DNA from: Psychroflexus torquis ATCC 700755
GTDB taxonomy: Bacteria > Bacteroidota > Bacteroidia > Flavobacteriales > Flavobacteriaceae
Reading direction: 5' to 3'
Assembly (NCBI RefSeq): GCF_000153485.2
Contig: NC_018721.1
Span: 310,001-374,000 of the forward strand
DNA length: 64,000 bases
The notes beneath the pieces were generated by a model. That model was given only the letters and a program-made list of their open reading frames with translations. It had not been told where the DNA came from and did no database searches. Positions 16,518 through 24,621 of the stretch are shown here, one piece after another; the stretch's first letter is position 1, and each line of letters begins with the position of its first letter. Made by a program: the position numbers and the translations under genes.

Positions 16518-16675
16518 CCTGTGAATCATCACTAAAAATACTTCCGATATTTCGGAATAAAAGCAATACACAACCTGTCAATCGCAATAGTTACATGCGT
16601 ATCCCTACGTGTCATTAATGAAAATACTTCCGGAGGTGATAGAGTGGAAATTCCAAGTGAGAAAGAGTATAAATA
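16518..16675 (-). CRISPR. Relict CRISPR terminus: expanded repeat, one spacer, degenerate repeat
   Basis: A 57-base expanded repeat (16518-16574, starting cctgtgaatcatcac, containing cttccgatatttcggaa and ending caatacacaac) is followed by a 29-base spacer (16575-16603) and a degenerate repeat from 16604. The main array ends in the same way: 57-base repeat, 29-base spacer, degenerate repeat. Even the trailing sequence matches (aattccaagtgagaaagag here, aattccagacgagaagga there). The spacers differ, so this is a second array end and not a simple duplication. Confidence 0.8.
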
Positions 16676-16697
16676 AGAATTAAATTTTAACGATCAA

Positions 16698-17558
16698 TCA
16701 CTTCCCAATAAAAAACTCTTGATCTAAACCCTTCTTCTCCAAAATGATTAAGTAAACCAAACCCAGAAGCTTCTTATCTTCAACATCTTCAACATCTTCT
16801 TGATTAAAATTCATCTTTTGAATATCAAAACGCTTTCTGTTCCCGTATTTATCCAAAATGGTAGCAATATTTTTAGGAATGAAAAATGATGATTTTCCAA
16901 TAATTTTCTTTTTATATTCATTCAAATAAATACCTATTCCAGCAAAGTCAAAGTCGCCAAAATGCAGGTAGTCATTAGAAATTGAATTTATCCACTTTAT
17001 AAAATCCTTATTTTGGTTTTGTGGATACCGTGAAATAAACAAGGGTTTTATATGCGTAAATAAATATTTCTGCTGTCTGATTTGACTGAAGTTCTGAGCA
17101 TTTTCAACTCCTACAATGGTGATATTTTTAGGGATTTTAAAGCTTTCATAGTCGGAAATAAAAAGAAAGCTGCCTGCACTAGGATTGATGATTAGCTTTT
17201 CATTGTTTAGTTCTGCTTTTATAGGGTGATAACTGTTAACTAGAAATCCTTTAAATGCTCTTTCTTTAGAATTTTTAGAATCGGTTGTGATTTTTACAAA
17301 ATCTCCTCGAGATGATTCTGTGTTTTCTAAAGCTGAGATATAATTGTTCAAATCATTAATTTGCAATTGATTCGCTAAATAAATATGCAAGTCTTTTTCA
17401 TTGATGAGCTCCAAAGTCTTTCTATGTTTTCCTTTGCGAAAAATGATGTTTTCGAATACTAAATCATCAATTAATTTACTTTTTGCTGAGCTCGCAGGAA
17501 TGGAGTCACCTGTAATGAGTTGGACCAATACCTTTGCTATTTTTAATGTTAACTTCAT
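16698..17558 (-). CDS. jetD: JetD, TOPRIM-type nuclease subunit of Wadjet
   Basis: 286 residues. In Wadjet systems JetD is the nuclease that cuts plasmid DNA when the JetABC condensin has extruded it. The C-terminal half has TOPRIM residues: VGVENAQNF (Glu152) and HFGDFDFAGIGIY (Asp202, Asp204), matching the DUF2220 domain. The N-terminal part (1-130) would be the winged-helix DNA-binding arm (DUF3322-like), though I recognise it only by position. It is shorter than the usual 350-400 residues. It begins on the last base of jetC, so translation is coupled. It is the last gene of the operon. Confidence 0.85.
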   Translation of the reverse strand: MKLTLKIAKVLVQLITGDSIPASSAKSKLIDDLVFENIIFRKGKHRKTLELINEKDLHIYLANQLQINDLNNYISALENTESSRGDFVKITTDSKNSKERAFKGFLVNSYHPIKAELNNEKLIINPSAGSFLFISDYESFKIPKNITIVGVENAQNFSQIRQQKYLFTHIKPLFISRYPQNQNKDFIKWINSISNDYLHFGDFDFAGIGIYLNEYKKKIIGKSSFFIPKNIATILDKYGNRKRFDIQKMNFNQEDVEDVEDKKLLGLVYLIILEKKGLDQEFFIGK

Positions 17559-20500
17559 TAATTCAGAACTTTTGAATTGACTTTCACCAATCGGTTAATT
17601 TTCGTAATATATTTCTTGGAATCCAATTTTGATTGCACTTTGGCTAATTTATAGGTGTATTTGTAATCCGTTGCGTTTTGACTTGTCGGTGACCCGTTAA
17701 TCAATAAAATGTTTCTTTCATTCGCGAATCTTAAAATTCCTTTTACATTATTGGGATGGAGCCTTCCTATCTCATCCATCATACAATGCAATTTAAAATC
17801 TTTGAATTTCTTTGAAGCGCTGTCCTTAAAAACATTGAGAAGCAAAATATTTATCATGGCTTTTACCAAAACGTCTGTTCCTTCACTTCCAACATTTGAT
17901 AGTTTTTCTACCCAGCCAGAATCGTTATCATTTTCTACAATTTTGAACTGCAAATCAAAAGACTCTGAAAGCGTAAGTGTTGAACTTTTGTATTTCTCAA
18001 TCGCTTTCACCAGTTCCTTTAAAAGTTCCACTGCTTTTTGATTTTTAGAGTCACTGGCATCCGAAGTGAAAAGACTGGCTTCCCCTAAAACCATACTATT
18101 CTCATCATTAAACTCTTGGATTTTAATCAATAATCTAACTATCGGATTTGAACTTGCTAGGGTTCTAATTTCCATCTCTTTGATGGCTTCTACAAAGTTT
18201 TTACTGCTGAAATCATCATTGATTTTTTTAATGATTTTCTCGATATCTCCTTTTTTGGAATTTAATTCAGTTGTTTCTCGACCTATCAACTGAATAATAT
18301 GAGCAAACCGTTCATTTACCCTTTTTTCAAATTCATTAATTTTATCTTCTTCAATAAATTCTTTTAATTCTGATGCAAAATTTAGGAAATCCGCATCACT
18401 ATTCAAATCAGTTTTAAAATAGAAGGTGTTTTCGTTGGTGAAATTGCCGTTGAAAGCATTGATATTTTGTTGTAATCCCTTGAAGTTATCAATTCCTTTG
18501 TAATACTTCCCTTTGATTTCTGAAATAATAGATTTGGCTGTTTTCAGGTCTTTATCTTCTATAACCGACTCAGAAAAATAAGTTTGAATATTTATAAAAG
18601 CATCAGATTTCTTGAATTCAATAAACTCTTCTTCGTCTGCCTTGAATTCGTTTATTTTTGATTGAATACCATCAACTATAGCTTTCTGTTCTTGATGTTT
18701 TTTTTCGAGTTTGACTACTTCCGTTTTGTGTTTTTCTATAATTAAATTCTGCTTTTTTTCGAAAGTTACTTTATCCGCTTTTAAGTCAGGAATGCGATCA
18801 AAAAGCTCTCTTTTATCCTTCTTATATTCAATGACCAGCGCTTCATTTCTTTTGATGTAATCAATTGCCTTTTCAACATCCATTAATGTATTTTCAATTA
18901 CAGAAATTCTATTGGTGTCGGCTCCTTTGTTTTCGAGTTTTGAAGTTTCTTCTTTTCTCAGCTCCTGAACTCGTTTCTTCGATTCTTCCTTATGATTTGA
19001 AATAGAAAGCTGTATTTCATCTGTTTTAGTTTTAGTTAAACCTTGCAACCTTAAAACTTCGGCATTTCTTTCATTTTCTTTTAAAGTTATTTTACGCTTT
19101 ATCCCTTTCTTAATTCGATCTAGATGTTCCTGCGCTTTTAATTTCTGAACCGTCACTTCATTCAAAGTATTTTCAATCTCTTCTAGAATAGATTTTTTTT
19201 CTGATGTAGATTTCTCTAGCCATTCATTTAATTCAACTAGATTTTTCTTTAGCTTTTGATCTGATTGAGCTATAATGTATTCATTTTCTGCAATAGCTTC
19301 CTTAAAGATTTTCAACTTTTTCTTAAACTTCACTTTTAGCTTTTGTAAGAAATCTTTCTTTTCTTCATTTAAATGAAGATGTGATTTTTTAAGTTTATCT
19401 ATTTCTGCTTTATAGCCTTCAATTTCATTACTGTATTCTTCAACAGTTTTAATGCGATTAGTTAACCCGTTTAAATTCAACTCCACCCCAAAGAAAGTAT
19501 CTGAATTTGTGTTGACCAATTTAGGATTCAATTGAGAATTAAAAAGAACACTTTCTTCATCAATCACTTTACCAATAGTTTCTTCCCAATTGGGAACGGT
19601 ATCATTTAACCATCCATAAAATGAAGATTTACTTTGAGCAATTTTATTCTCTATCGACTGGATTTGATTAGAATATTTCTGTTTCTCTTTATTAACCTCA
19701 TCAACTTTCAATTCTGTTGATCTCTTTATTTCTTTTTCTTCAAGTTCCCATTGCTTTCTCAAGGTATTTACTTCATTCTTTGAGTTAAGAATAATGCTTT
19801 TTGAGTTTGAAATTTCACTATCAACAGCTTTTTGATCTTCTTTAGACTTTTCAATTTCAGCCGTATAAAAAACTTGGTGTTTTAACTCTGATTTCTTTCT
19901 TTTAAGAGCGTTTATCTTTTCAACAATTCCATTTACGTCATTAATGGCATTTTCTTTGTCTAATTGATTGTCACTTTTAACTTTATCAATCAACTTTTCG
20001 TGGGATTTAAAAAGGTCATCTTTACGATCTCCAGTTTCACTCTTAATCCTATTGATTTCTGCATTTTGATGATTCGTTAGTTCTAGATGTTGATTTTGAA
20101 CTTGTGAAATTAACGCTTCATATTTTTGACTGATTTGACCAAAAGCAGATTTTAGCAAAGCCTTTTCTTTACCCAAATTTTTAAGTTCTCTTTCTAAGGC
20201 TTCTCTTTCAGCAACTTTTTGAATTAGTTCATGGATATTTCGATTGCTATATTCAGTTTGTTTTTTTGCTGCTTTGGAGAGTTCTTTCTTTATATAATCG
20301 ATATCGGAAATTAATTTCTGTTCTCTATTTAAATGAAGATCTTTTAAGTTTTCCTTCTTTTTATAAAGCTCTGTAAAAGCATTATTTTCCTTTGAAAAAT
20401 TGGAAATTAGCAATGGCTTTTCTTTTTCTATAAAATCCATTCTAGACCTTAATCCATAAGCCAGTTGTTTTTTCTCTCTATTCAAATAACCATATGTACG

Positions 20501-21256
20501 GTATTTTTCAATAACCCTATCTGCTTGATGACGAACAATTATCTGACCTTTTTTATTTTTCTTGAACCAGATTCTGATATCATTAATTTCATTTTCAAAC
20601 TTCCTTAAATGTCCTTTGGAATAATTTTCAATATCAATCGTGAATTCATCTTCACTCAAAGAATTAATGATCGTATCTTTAATAAACTTTGCCTCCAAAT
20701 TAGAGTTTAAAAGAACGTTTTGAATGGTTCTGGGAATGTTCTGGTATTGTTTGCTCTCTATAAGTGCATATTTTCTAAAATCAGGTTTTAAGCCTTTATT
20801 GTCCCCATAAATAATCCTACGGAACTCTTCATAGCTGGATACAATAGAAGTATAATGAATCCCTTTCCCTAAAGCACTCCGAATTTTATCCCAACTTTCA
20901 AATGCTCGGTTGCTTTCATCAATAAACAATTCTCTTTTATAGCTGAAATTAAAAAATCGAAAAGCTACTTTACCATTCACTTTGTAAGCCAATACACAAA
21001 AAGGGACTGCGTCCTTTTCAACTTCATAAATAATGTATGAGTTTTGATATGGAAAGTAATAATCGTCAAATCCTTTCTTCTCTCTTGGTATTCCTAATTT
21101 AGATTTATTTGCATTGTAAAAGAATAAAATAGCGCGCAACAAAGTACTTTTCCCAACTCCTTGCGTCCCTATCAAATGAACATTTCCATCCAATTCAATC
21201 TCAGCATATTGAACTGTTGCACTATTTATAAATACAATTTTATTTAGGTATCTCAT
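17558..21256 (-). CDS. jetC: JetC, SMC-like ATPase of Wadjet
   Basis: 1232 residues. An MksB/SMC-type ATPase that loads on and extrudes DNA. Walker A is GTQGVGKST at 30-38. Long heptad-rich coiled coils occupy about 260-1000, interrupted by a hinge-like patch near 570. The C-terminal head holds the DEIGRLHP Walker B-type segment near 1165 and the ILLINGSPTSQ switch after it. The start overlaps jetB by 17 bases and the end overlaps jetD by one. With jetA and jetB it forms the condensin-like core; without JetD it would only compact DNA. Confidence 0.92.
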   Translation of the reverse strand: MRYLNKIVFINSATVQYAEIELDGNVHLIGTQGVGKSTLLRAILFFYNANKSKLGIPREKKGFDDYYFPYQNSYIIYEVEKDAVPFCVLAYKVNGKVAFRFFNFSYKRELFIDESNRAFESWDKIRSALGKGIHYTSIVSSYEEFRRIIYGDNKGLKPDFRKYALIESKQYQNIPRTIQNVLLNSNLEAKFIKDTIINSLSEDEFTIDIENYSKGHLRKFENEINDIRIWFKKNKKGQIIVRHQADRVIEKYRTYGYLNREKKQLAYGLRSRMDFIEKEKPLLISNFSKENNAFTELYKKKENLKDLHLNREQKLISDIDYIKKELSKAAKKQTEYSNRNIHELIQKVAEREALERELKNLGKEKALLKSAFGQISQKYEALISQVQNQHLELTNHQNAEINRIKSETGDRKDDLFKSHEKLIDKVKSDNQLDKENAINDVNGIVEKINALKRKKSELKHQVFYTAEIEKSKEDQKAVDSEISNSKSIILNSKNEVNTLRKQWELEEKEIKRSTELKVDEVNKEKQKYSNQIQSIENKIAQSKSSFYGWLNDTVPNWEETIGKVIDEESVLFNSQLNPKLVNTNSDTFFGVELNLNGLTNRIKTVEEYSNEIEGYKAEIDKLKKSHLHLNEEKKDFLQKLKVKFKKKLKIFKEAIAENEYIIAQSDQKLKKNLVELNEWLEKSTSEKKSILEEIENTLNEVTVQKLKAQEHLDRIKKGIKRKITLKENERNAEVLRLQGLTKTKTDEIQLSISNHKEESKKRVQELRKEETSKLENKGADTNRISVIENTLMDVEKAIDYIKRNEALVIEYKKDKRELFDRIPDLKADKVTFEKKQNLIIEKHKTEVVKLEKKHQEQKAIVDGIQSKINEFKADEEEFIEFKKSDAFINIQTYFSESVIEDKDLKTAKSIISEIKGKYYKGIDNFKGLQQNINAFNGNFTNENTFYFKTDLNSDADFLNFASELKEFIEEDKINEFEKRVNERFAHIIQLIGRETTELNSKKGDIEKIIKKINDDFSSKNFVEAIKEMEIRTLASSNPIVRLLIKIQEFNDENSMVLGEASLFTSDASDSKNQKAVELLKELVKAIEKYKSSTLTLSESFDLQFKIVENDNDSGWVEKLSNVGSEGTDVLVKAMINILLLNVFKDSASKKFKDFKLHCMMDEIGRLHPNNVKGILRFANERNILLINGSPTSQNATDYKYTYKLAKVQSKLDSKKYITKINRLVKVNSKVLN

Positions 21257-21812
21257 TTTCTATTTCTTCTGGAATATTAATGGCCGTAATAATGTCTTTT
21301 AGGTAATTGAAAGAAGTCAGCACTTTGTAAGTTTCGGATATTTCATCTTGTAGCGTGATAAAATTATCCCTTTCTAACCTTTCAATAATTTTTTTGATTC
21401 TGTCTGAATGACTCTTTTTATCTCCAGTTATTTTTTTGAGACTATCGAGTTTTAACGCTAAATCTGCATTGTTTTTTAGCTGATTGCTAATGTCCGAAGG
21501 TGTAAACCTAAAACCTACATCAAAAGACGAATCAAATGTTTTAAAGAAATCCAAAATATCAATCCAAGTAAATGCTTTTTCTAGCTTCCTATCTAAATCC
21601 ACATTTTTTTCTTCCCTACTAAAATAGAAATACTCGTTCCCATGTTCCAGTATGTAATTGATTTCAAAAAAATAGGCATGCAAATCTTCAAAGGTATTTT
21701 CATCTTCTAAAACCCTGTAAAGTGTTTGTATTTCTTCGTTTGGACTATTGGAACAAATGAACTGACCTCTGCGTAGGACATCAAAAATTTCTGAAGTGTA
21801 TTTTGTTATCAT
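21240..21812 (-). CDS. jetB: JetB, kleisin-associated (KITE/MukE-like) subunit of Wadjet
   Basis: 190 residues, mostly helical, with a C-terminal winged-helix-like stretch (HSDRIKKIIERLERDNFITL). Position between jetA and jetC, size and overlap with jetC (17 bases) identify it as the MukE/MksE-type subunit that bridges kleisin and SMC heads. No single residue motif proves this; the call rests on operon context. Confidence 0.8.
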   Translation of the reverse strand: MITKYTSEIFDVLRRGQFICSNSPNEEIQTLYRVLEDENTFEDLHAYFFEINYILEHGNEYFYFSREEKNVDLDRKLEKAFTWIDILDFFKTFDSSFDVGFRFTPSDISNQLKNNADLALKLDSLKKITGDKKSHSDRIKKIIERLERDNFITLQDEISETYKVLTSFNYLKDIITAINIPEEIENEIPK

Positions 21813-21817
21813 AAGTC

Positions 21818-23014
21818 TTATTTGGGGTAAACTAGGGCAAATTCGACACCATTAGTTATTTGAAAATCTTCTTCTACTCTCAACTCTCGTTCGTATTGCG
21901 AGGTGATTTGACAAAAGATGGTGACTCGCTCATCAAAGTCAACCTGTTTTAAAAAATCATAATTCATGATGAAGTTGAATAAATTATCGCTTGTTGCTAA
22001 GAATTGATTTCTAACCTCCTCTAAGTTAATCATTACCTCTTCTTCAATATTGTTTTCTAGATATTCTGAAGAAATTTGACTTGCTATTTCTGGTTGAAAC
22101 TGTGTCCTGTCTTTGTGTGTTCTTGCAATTCTTTTAATTACTTCAAACACTTTTTCATTTTCTCGAATAAATTCAAGTGACAAATTCAAAGGTTCAGGTA
22201 TTCTCTTTTCAAAAATGACCTGATTTTTATGAGCAATCATTTGTTTAATATCTGTTTCTGCTTCAATAGTAAAGTGATCTTTTAAATACTTTAATTTTCT
22301 TAGTTTTTCTATGAATTTTCCTTGGTGCTTAATTTGATTAAGATAATCAATTATCTGTTTTTCTATTTCTATTAAGTTGTGTGAACATTCTCTAAGTTGA
22401 AATTTCATATCCACAATTACTCTCTTTAATTCTTCATCTAAAGCTCTATTGAAAAAAGTAAGTTCTTCTTGATCAATCAAAAGCAATGTTTGGATAATCA
22501 GTTTTTCAACTAAATTTCTTTTTTGATCTAAATTTTCAAGTTTTAGTTGCTTGTTCTTATAGTTCGCTTCATTTTTGAAAGTATTCTCAATATTTCTTCG
22601 AATATCTACCACACTTCTGAGGGTTATAATTCCAATTTTTCTGAATGTTTTTTTGATAAACTTTAAATAACTGTACCTTCTGGTTTCATTGTTCTCATTC
22701 AGAAAGTAACCGATATTTTCTTTGATGTTCTTGATATTCTCATCGATGTAGGAAAGGTTTATTTCTTCGTTTACATCCAATATCTGTTCAAAAAAATCTA
22801 AGAATTGGTCATCAAGTTCTAAACAGCCGCCATTTTCTCTAATGACTGATCTTTTTATCAAGAAATCAATTCGATTTTCGTCATTATCCACCAACTCAAT
22901 AGCATCGCTGTACTTATAATCAATAGCTTTTCTTTTGCTAAACATTTCAGCAATTAATTTTTCCTCTCTTTTTAGAGTGGAAACCAATTCTTTTATGTCA
23001 TTGAAAGTGTTCAT
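21818..23014 (-). CDS. jetA: JetA, kleisin-like subunit of Wadjet
   Basis: 398 residues, almost entirely alpha-helical with an N-terminal wing-type region and helical bundle, as in MukF/MksF-like JetA proteins. It is the first gene of the four-gene run, five bases before jetB. The ATG is at 23014; a T-rich plus-strand stretch upstream (23024-23160) and an A+T-rich region probably hold the promoter. Sequence conservation of JetA is low, so the name depends on the A-B-C-D order. Confidence 0.82.
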   Translation of the reverse strand: MNTFNDIKELVSTLKREEKLIAEMFSKRKAIDYKYSDAIELVDNDENRIDFLIKRSVIRENGGCLELDDQFLDFFEQILDVNEEINLSYIDENIKNIKENIGYFLNENNETRRYSYLKFIKKTFRKIGIITLRSVVDIRRNIENTFKNEANYKNKQLKLENLDQKRNLVEKLIIQTLLLIDQEELTFFNRALDEELKRVIVDMKFQLRECSHNLIEIEKQIIDYLNQIKHQGKFIEKLRKLKYLKDHFTIEAETDIKQMIAHKNQVIFEKRIPEPLNLSLEFIRENEKVFEVIKRIARTHKDRTQFQPEIASQISSEYLENNIEEEVMINLEEVRNQFLATSDNLFNFIMNYDFLKQVDFDERVTIFCQITSQYERELRVEEDFQITNGVEFALVYPK

Positions 23015-23199
23015 CTTTTTATTTTACTAGAGTAGCCGAAAAACTGCTCTTTTAGATTTTAAAGTCCTGTTTTTGTGTTGGAAAAACAAAATGTAATGTT
23101 GGGAGTCTTAAATTTAAAAAAAACACCACTTTTTTCAATTTTAAAATTACATTTTAATTTGAAAAAAGACATGGATGTTACAACAAAATCTGTTTTTGC

Positions 23200-23545
23200 T
23201 ATTTCTGTTATAAAAAAATAAAGCTAAGGTTTTGGAACAAGAATGGTACAACGTTAAGGGGCTGTTTTTACAGTTTCTCTTATAGATAATAAAAAAACGT
23301 TTGGAATAAAAAATGGTACGAAGGTTCTGGCGTATTTGGTGGTAAAGATTTCTTTGAATTGGTTGCTGAAATGAATGGTAATACAAAATTAAACCTCAAA
23401 AGAAGATGCTGTAGAATTATATCATGAAGGAGATGAGACATCTCTTTTATTTCCAAACCTTGTTCAAAATGACTTAGGTTGGAAATGGAAAAACAAAAAG
23501 AGTGTCTGTACCAAGGTCATTTTTATAAGGACAAAAAATAACCTC
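23200..23545 (+). pseudogene. Frameshifted remnant of an unknown gene
   Basis: Pieces in two frames read KKWYEGSGVFGGKDFFELV followed by AEMNGNTKL, then after a shift SKEDAVELYHEGDETSLL and FPNLVQNDLGWKWKNKK. The codon-like composition (GSGVFGGKDFFEL) and the continuous homology-like flow point to a decayed protein gene. I do not recognise the family. It lies between the jetA promoter region and R2. Confidence 0.55.
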
Positions 23546-23571
23546 ATCCACTTCATCCTCTTCATCCTACT

Positions 23572-23862
23572 CACGCCGACTTCAGGCGAATTAAAAGGGT
23601 TTAGAGTTTATAAACATTCAAGAGAACTCCCCCAACAGATCCCAAATCGGAGGTGAACGAAAGAGTTTTAGGCTTATCATCTAAGGGCTTATAGGGTTGG
23701 CGTGAGCAAAATCAAAAGAGAAAATACGCGTGCCTTGTAATGGCTTTTTCAAAAAAATGTAAAATAAACTTGACATTGTCAATTATTAGATTACATTTGT
23801 AAAGTCTTATTGACATAATGTAAACTTTTAATGACTTATTCTATGAAAACCAAGAAACAACA
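23572..23862. repeat. Direct repeat R2, right flank of the Wadjet region
   Basis: 292-bp partner of R1. Its last ~90 bases are the working promoter and first codons of the membrane-protein gene at 23843, so R2 is probably the original copy and R0/R1 are derived. Confidence 0.9.
23770..23799 (+). promoter_or_regulatory. Promoter of the membrane protein/HTH pair, with operator-like dyad
   Basis: TTG at 23770-23772, 19-base spacer, TACATTTG at 23792-23799 (perfect TAnnTTTG). The dyad TTGACATTGTCAA overlaps the -33 element and is a plausible site for the small HTH protein encoded downstream. R0 and R1 keep the TTG half but have lost the TACATTTG box. Confidence 0.65.
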
Positions 23863-24232
23863 AGTTTTAAATTTAGCGGGCTGGACGTGGTCCTGGGTCG
23901 CTACGCTAGCTCTAGCTACCTTTGGCCCTCAATTTATTTGGGACGACCACCAACTGCTCACCATTCTCTTTGTGGGGCTGAACTTTGCCAATGGTATTGC
24001 CATGGTTATTGCCAACCGCCATTTCTTTAATAGCCTAGACGAGCTGCAACGTAAAATTCAACTTGAGGCCTTGGGGATTACTTTGGGTTTAACCGTTATC
24101 ATTGGGATTACCTATTCATTGCTAGACACGACCAATCTAATTGGTGCAGATGCTGAAATTGGTTTTCTAGTGGGCATAATTGGGATTGTTTATATGGTGA
24201 GTACGCTCATCATAAGAAAACGCTACGCATGA
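23843..24232 (+). CDS. Four-helix membrane protein paired with an HTH regulator
   Basis: 129 residues from the ATG at 23843; an in-frame ATG twelve bases earlier is less likely because R0 and R1 copies diverge there. Four hydrophobic segments can be seen: 8-25, 34-52, 68-90 and 98-117. SLDELQRKIQLEALG lies between the second and third. This is the usual companion of the small YozG-like regulators. No enzymatic motif. It overlaps the next gene by four bases (ATGA). Confidence 0.85.
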   Translation: MKTKKQQVLNLAGWTWSWVATLALATFGPQFIWDDHQLLTILFVGLNFANGIAMVIANRHFFNSLDELQRKIQLEALGITLGLTVIIGITYSLLDTTNLIGADAEIGFLVGIIGIVYMVSTLIIRKRYA

Positions 24233-24426
24233 GAAACAAACTCAAAGTATTACGCGCAGAGCATAACCTTACCCAGGAGCAGCTTGGGAAAGCGGTAGAG
24301 GTGTCCCGACAAACCATAAATGCGATTGAAAAGGAAAAATTTGATCCTAGTTTGGTGCTGGCCATCAAGCTGGCGAGGCTCTTTAAAACCGAGATCGAGT
24401 CTATTTTTATCTATGCTAAGGACTAA
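24229..24426 (+). CDS. XRE-family helix-turn-helix regulator
   Basis: 65 residues, nearly all DNA-binding domain: RAEHNLTQEQLGKAVEVSRQ is followed by TINAIEKEKFDPSL, a classic HTH_3 fold as in YozG/Cro-like small repressors. Translationally coupled to the membrane-protein gene (ATGA overlap). It probably regulates its own operon, perhaps through the TTGAC-ATT-GTCAA dyad. Its TAA stop is also the left target duplication of the MITE that follows. Confidence 0.92.
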   Translation: MRNKLKVLRAEHNLTQEQLGKAVEVSRQTINAIEKEKFDPSLVLAIKLARLFKTEIESIFIYAKD

Positions 24427-24602
24427 TGTCAATTTAAATCTATGTGTCGCCATAAATCGGTTTTCTGAAACGAATCCGCACAGGCTTTTTTCACCTGCTT
24501 TTTATAAAAAATAATTACTGTAGCTAACTAAGCAGATTATTTTTAATTTCTATCCATCAAAAAACCTGTTTATTTATACGACCTTATAAATTTAATTTGA
24601 TA
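24427..24602. mobile_element. Diverged MITE copy immediately after the HTH stop codon
   Basis: 176 bp. It aligns throughout with the MITE at 28561-28772 (left end tgtcaatttaaatctat, internal ccgcacaggcttttttcacc, right end ttataaatttaatttgata). TAA lies on both sides (24424-24426, which is the stop codon of the HTH gene, and 24603-24605). Arms ACCTGTTTATTTATA at 24564-24578 and the inverse at 24601-24615 overlap its right end and could terminate transcription from both sides. Confidence 0.75.
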
Positions 24603-24621
24603 TAAATAAACAGGTATAAGC

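Noticed and set aside
23147..23386. 79-codon minus-strand frame before R2
   Set aside because: The plus strand here carries a decayed coding sequence whose peptides look protein-like; the minus frame is a shadow.
24250..24453. Minus-strand and second plus-frame ORFs across the HTH gene
   Set aside because: The XRE domain in the 24229-24426 frame is clear; the others have no recognisable content.
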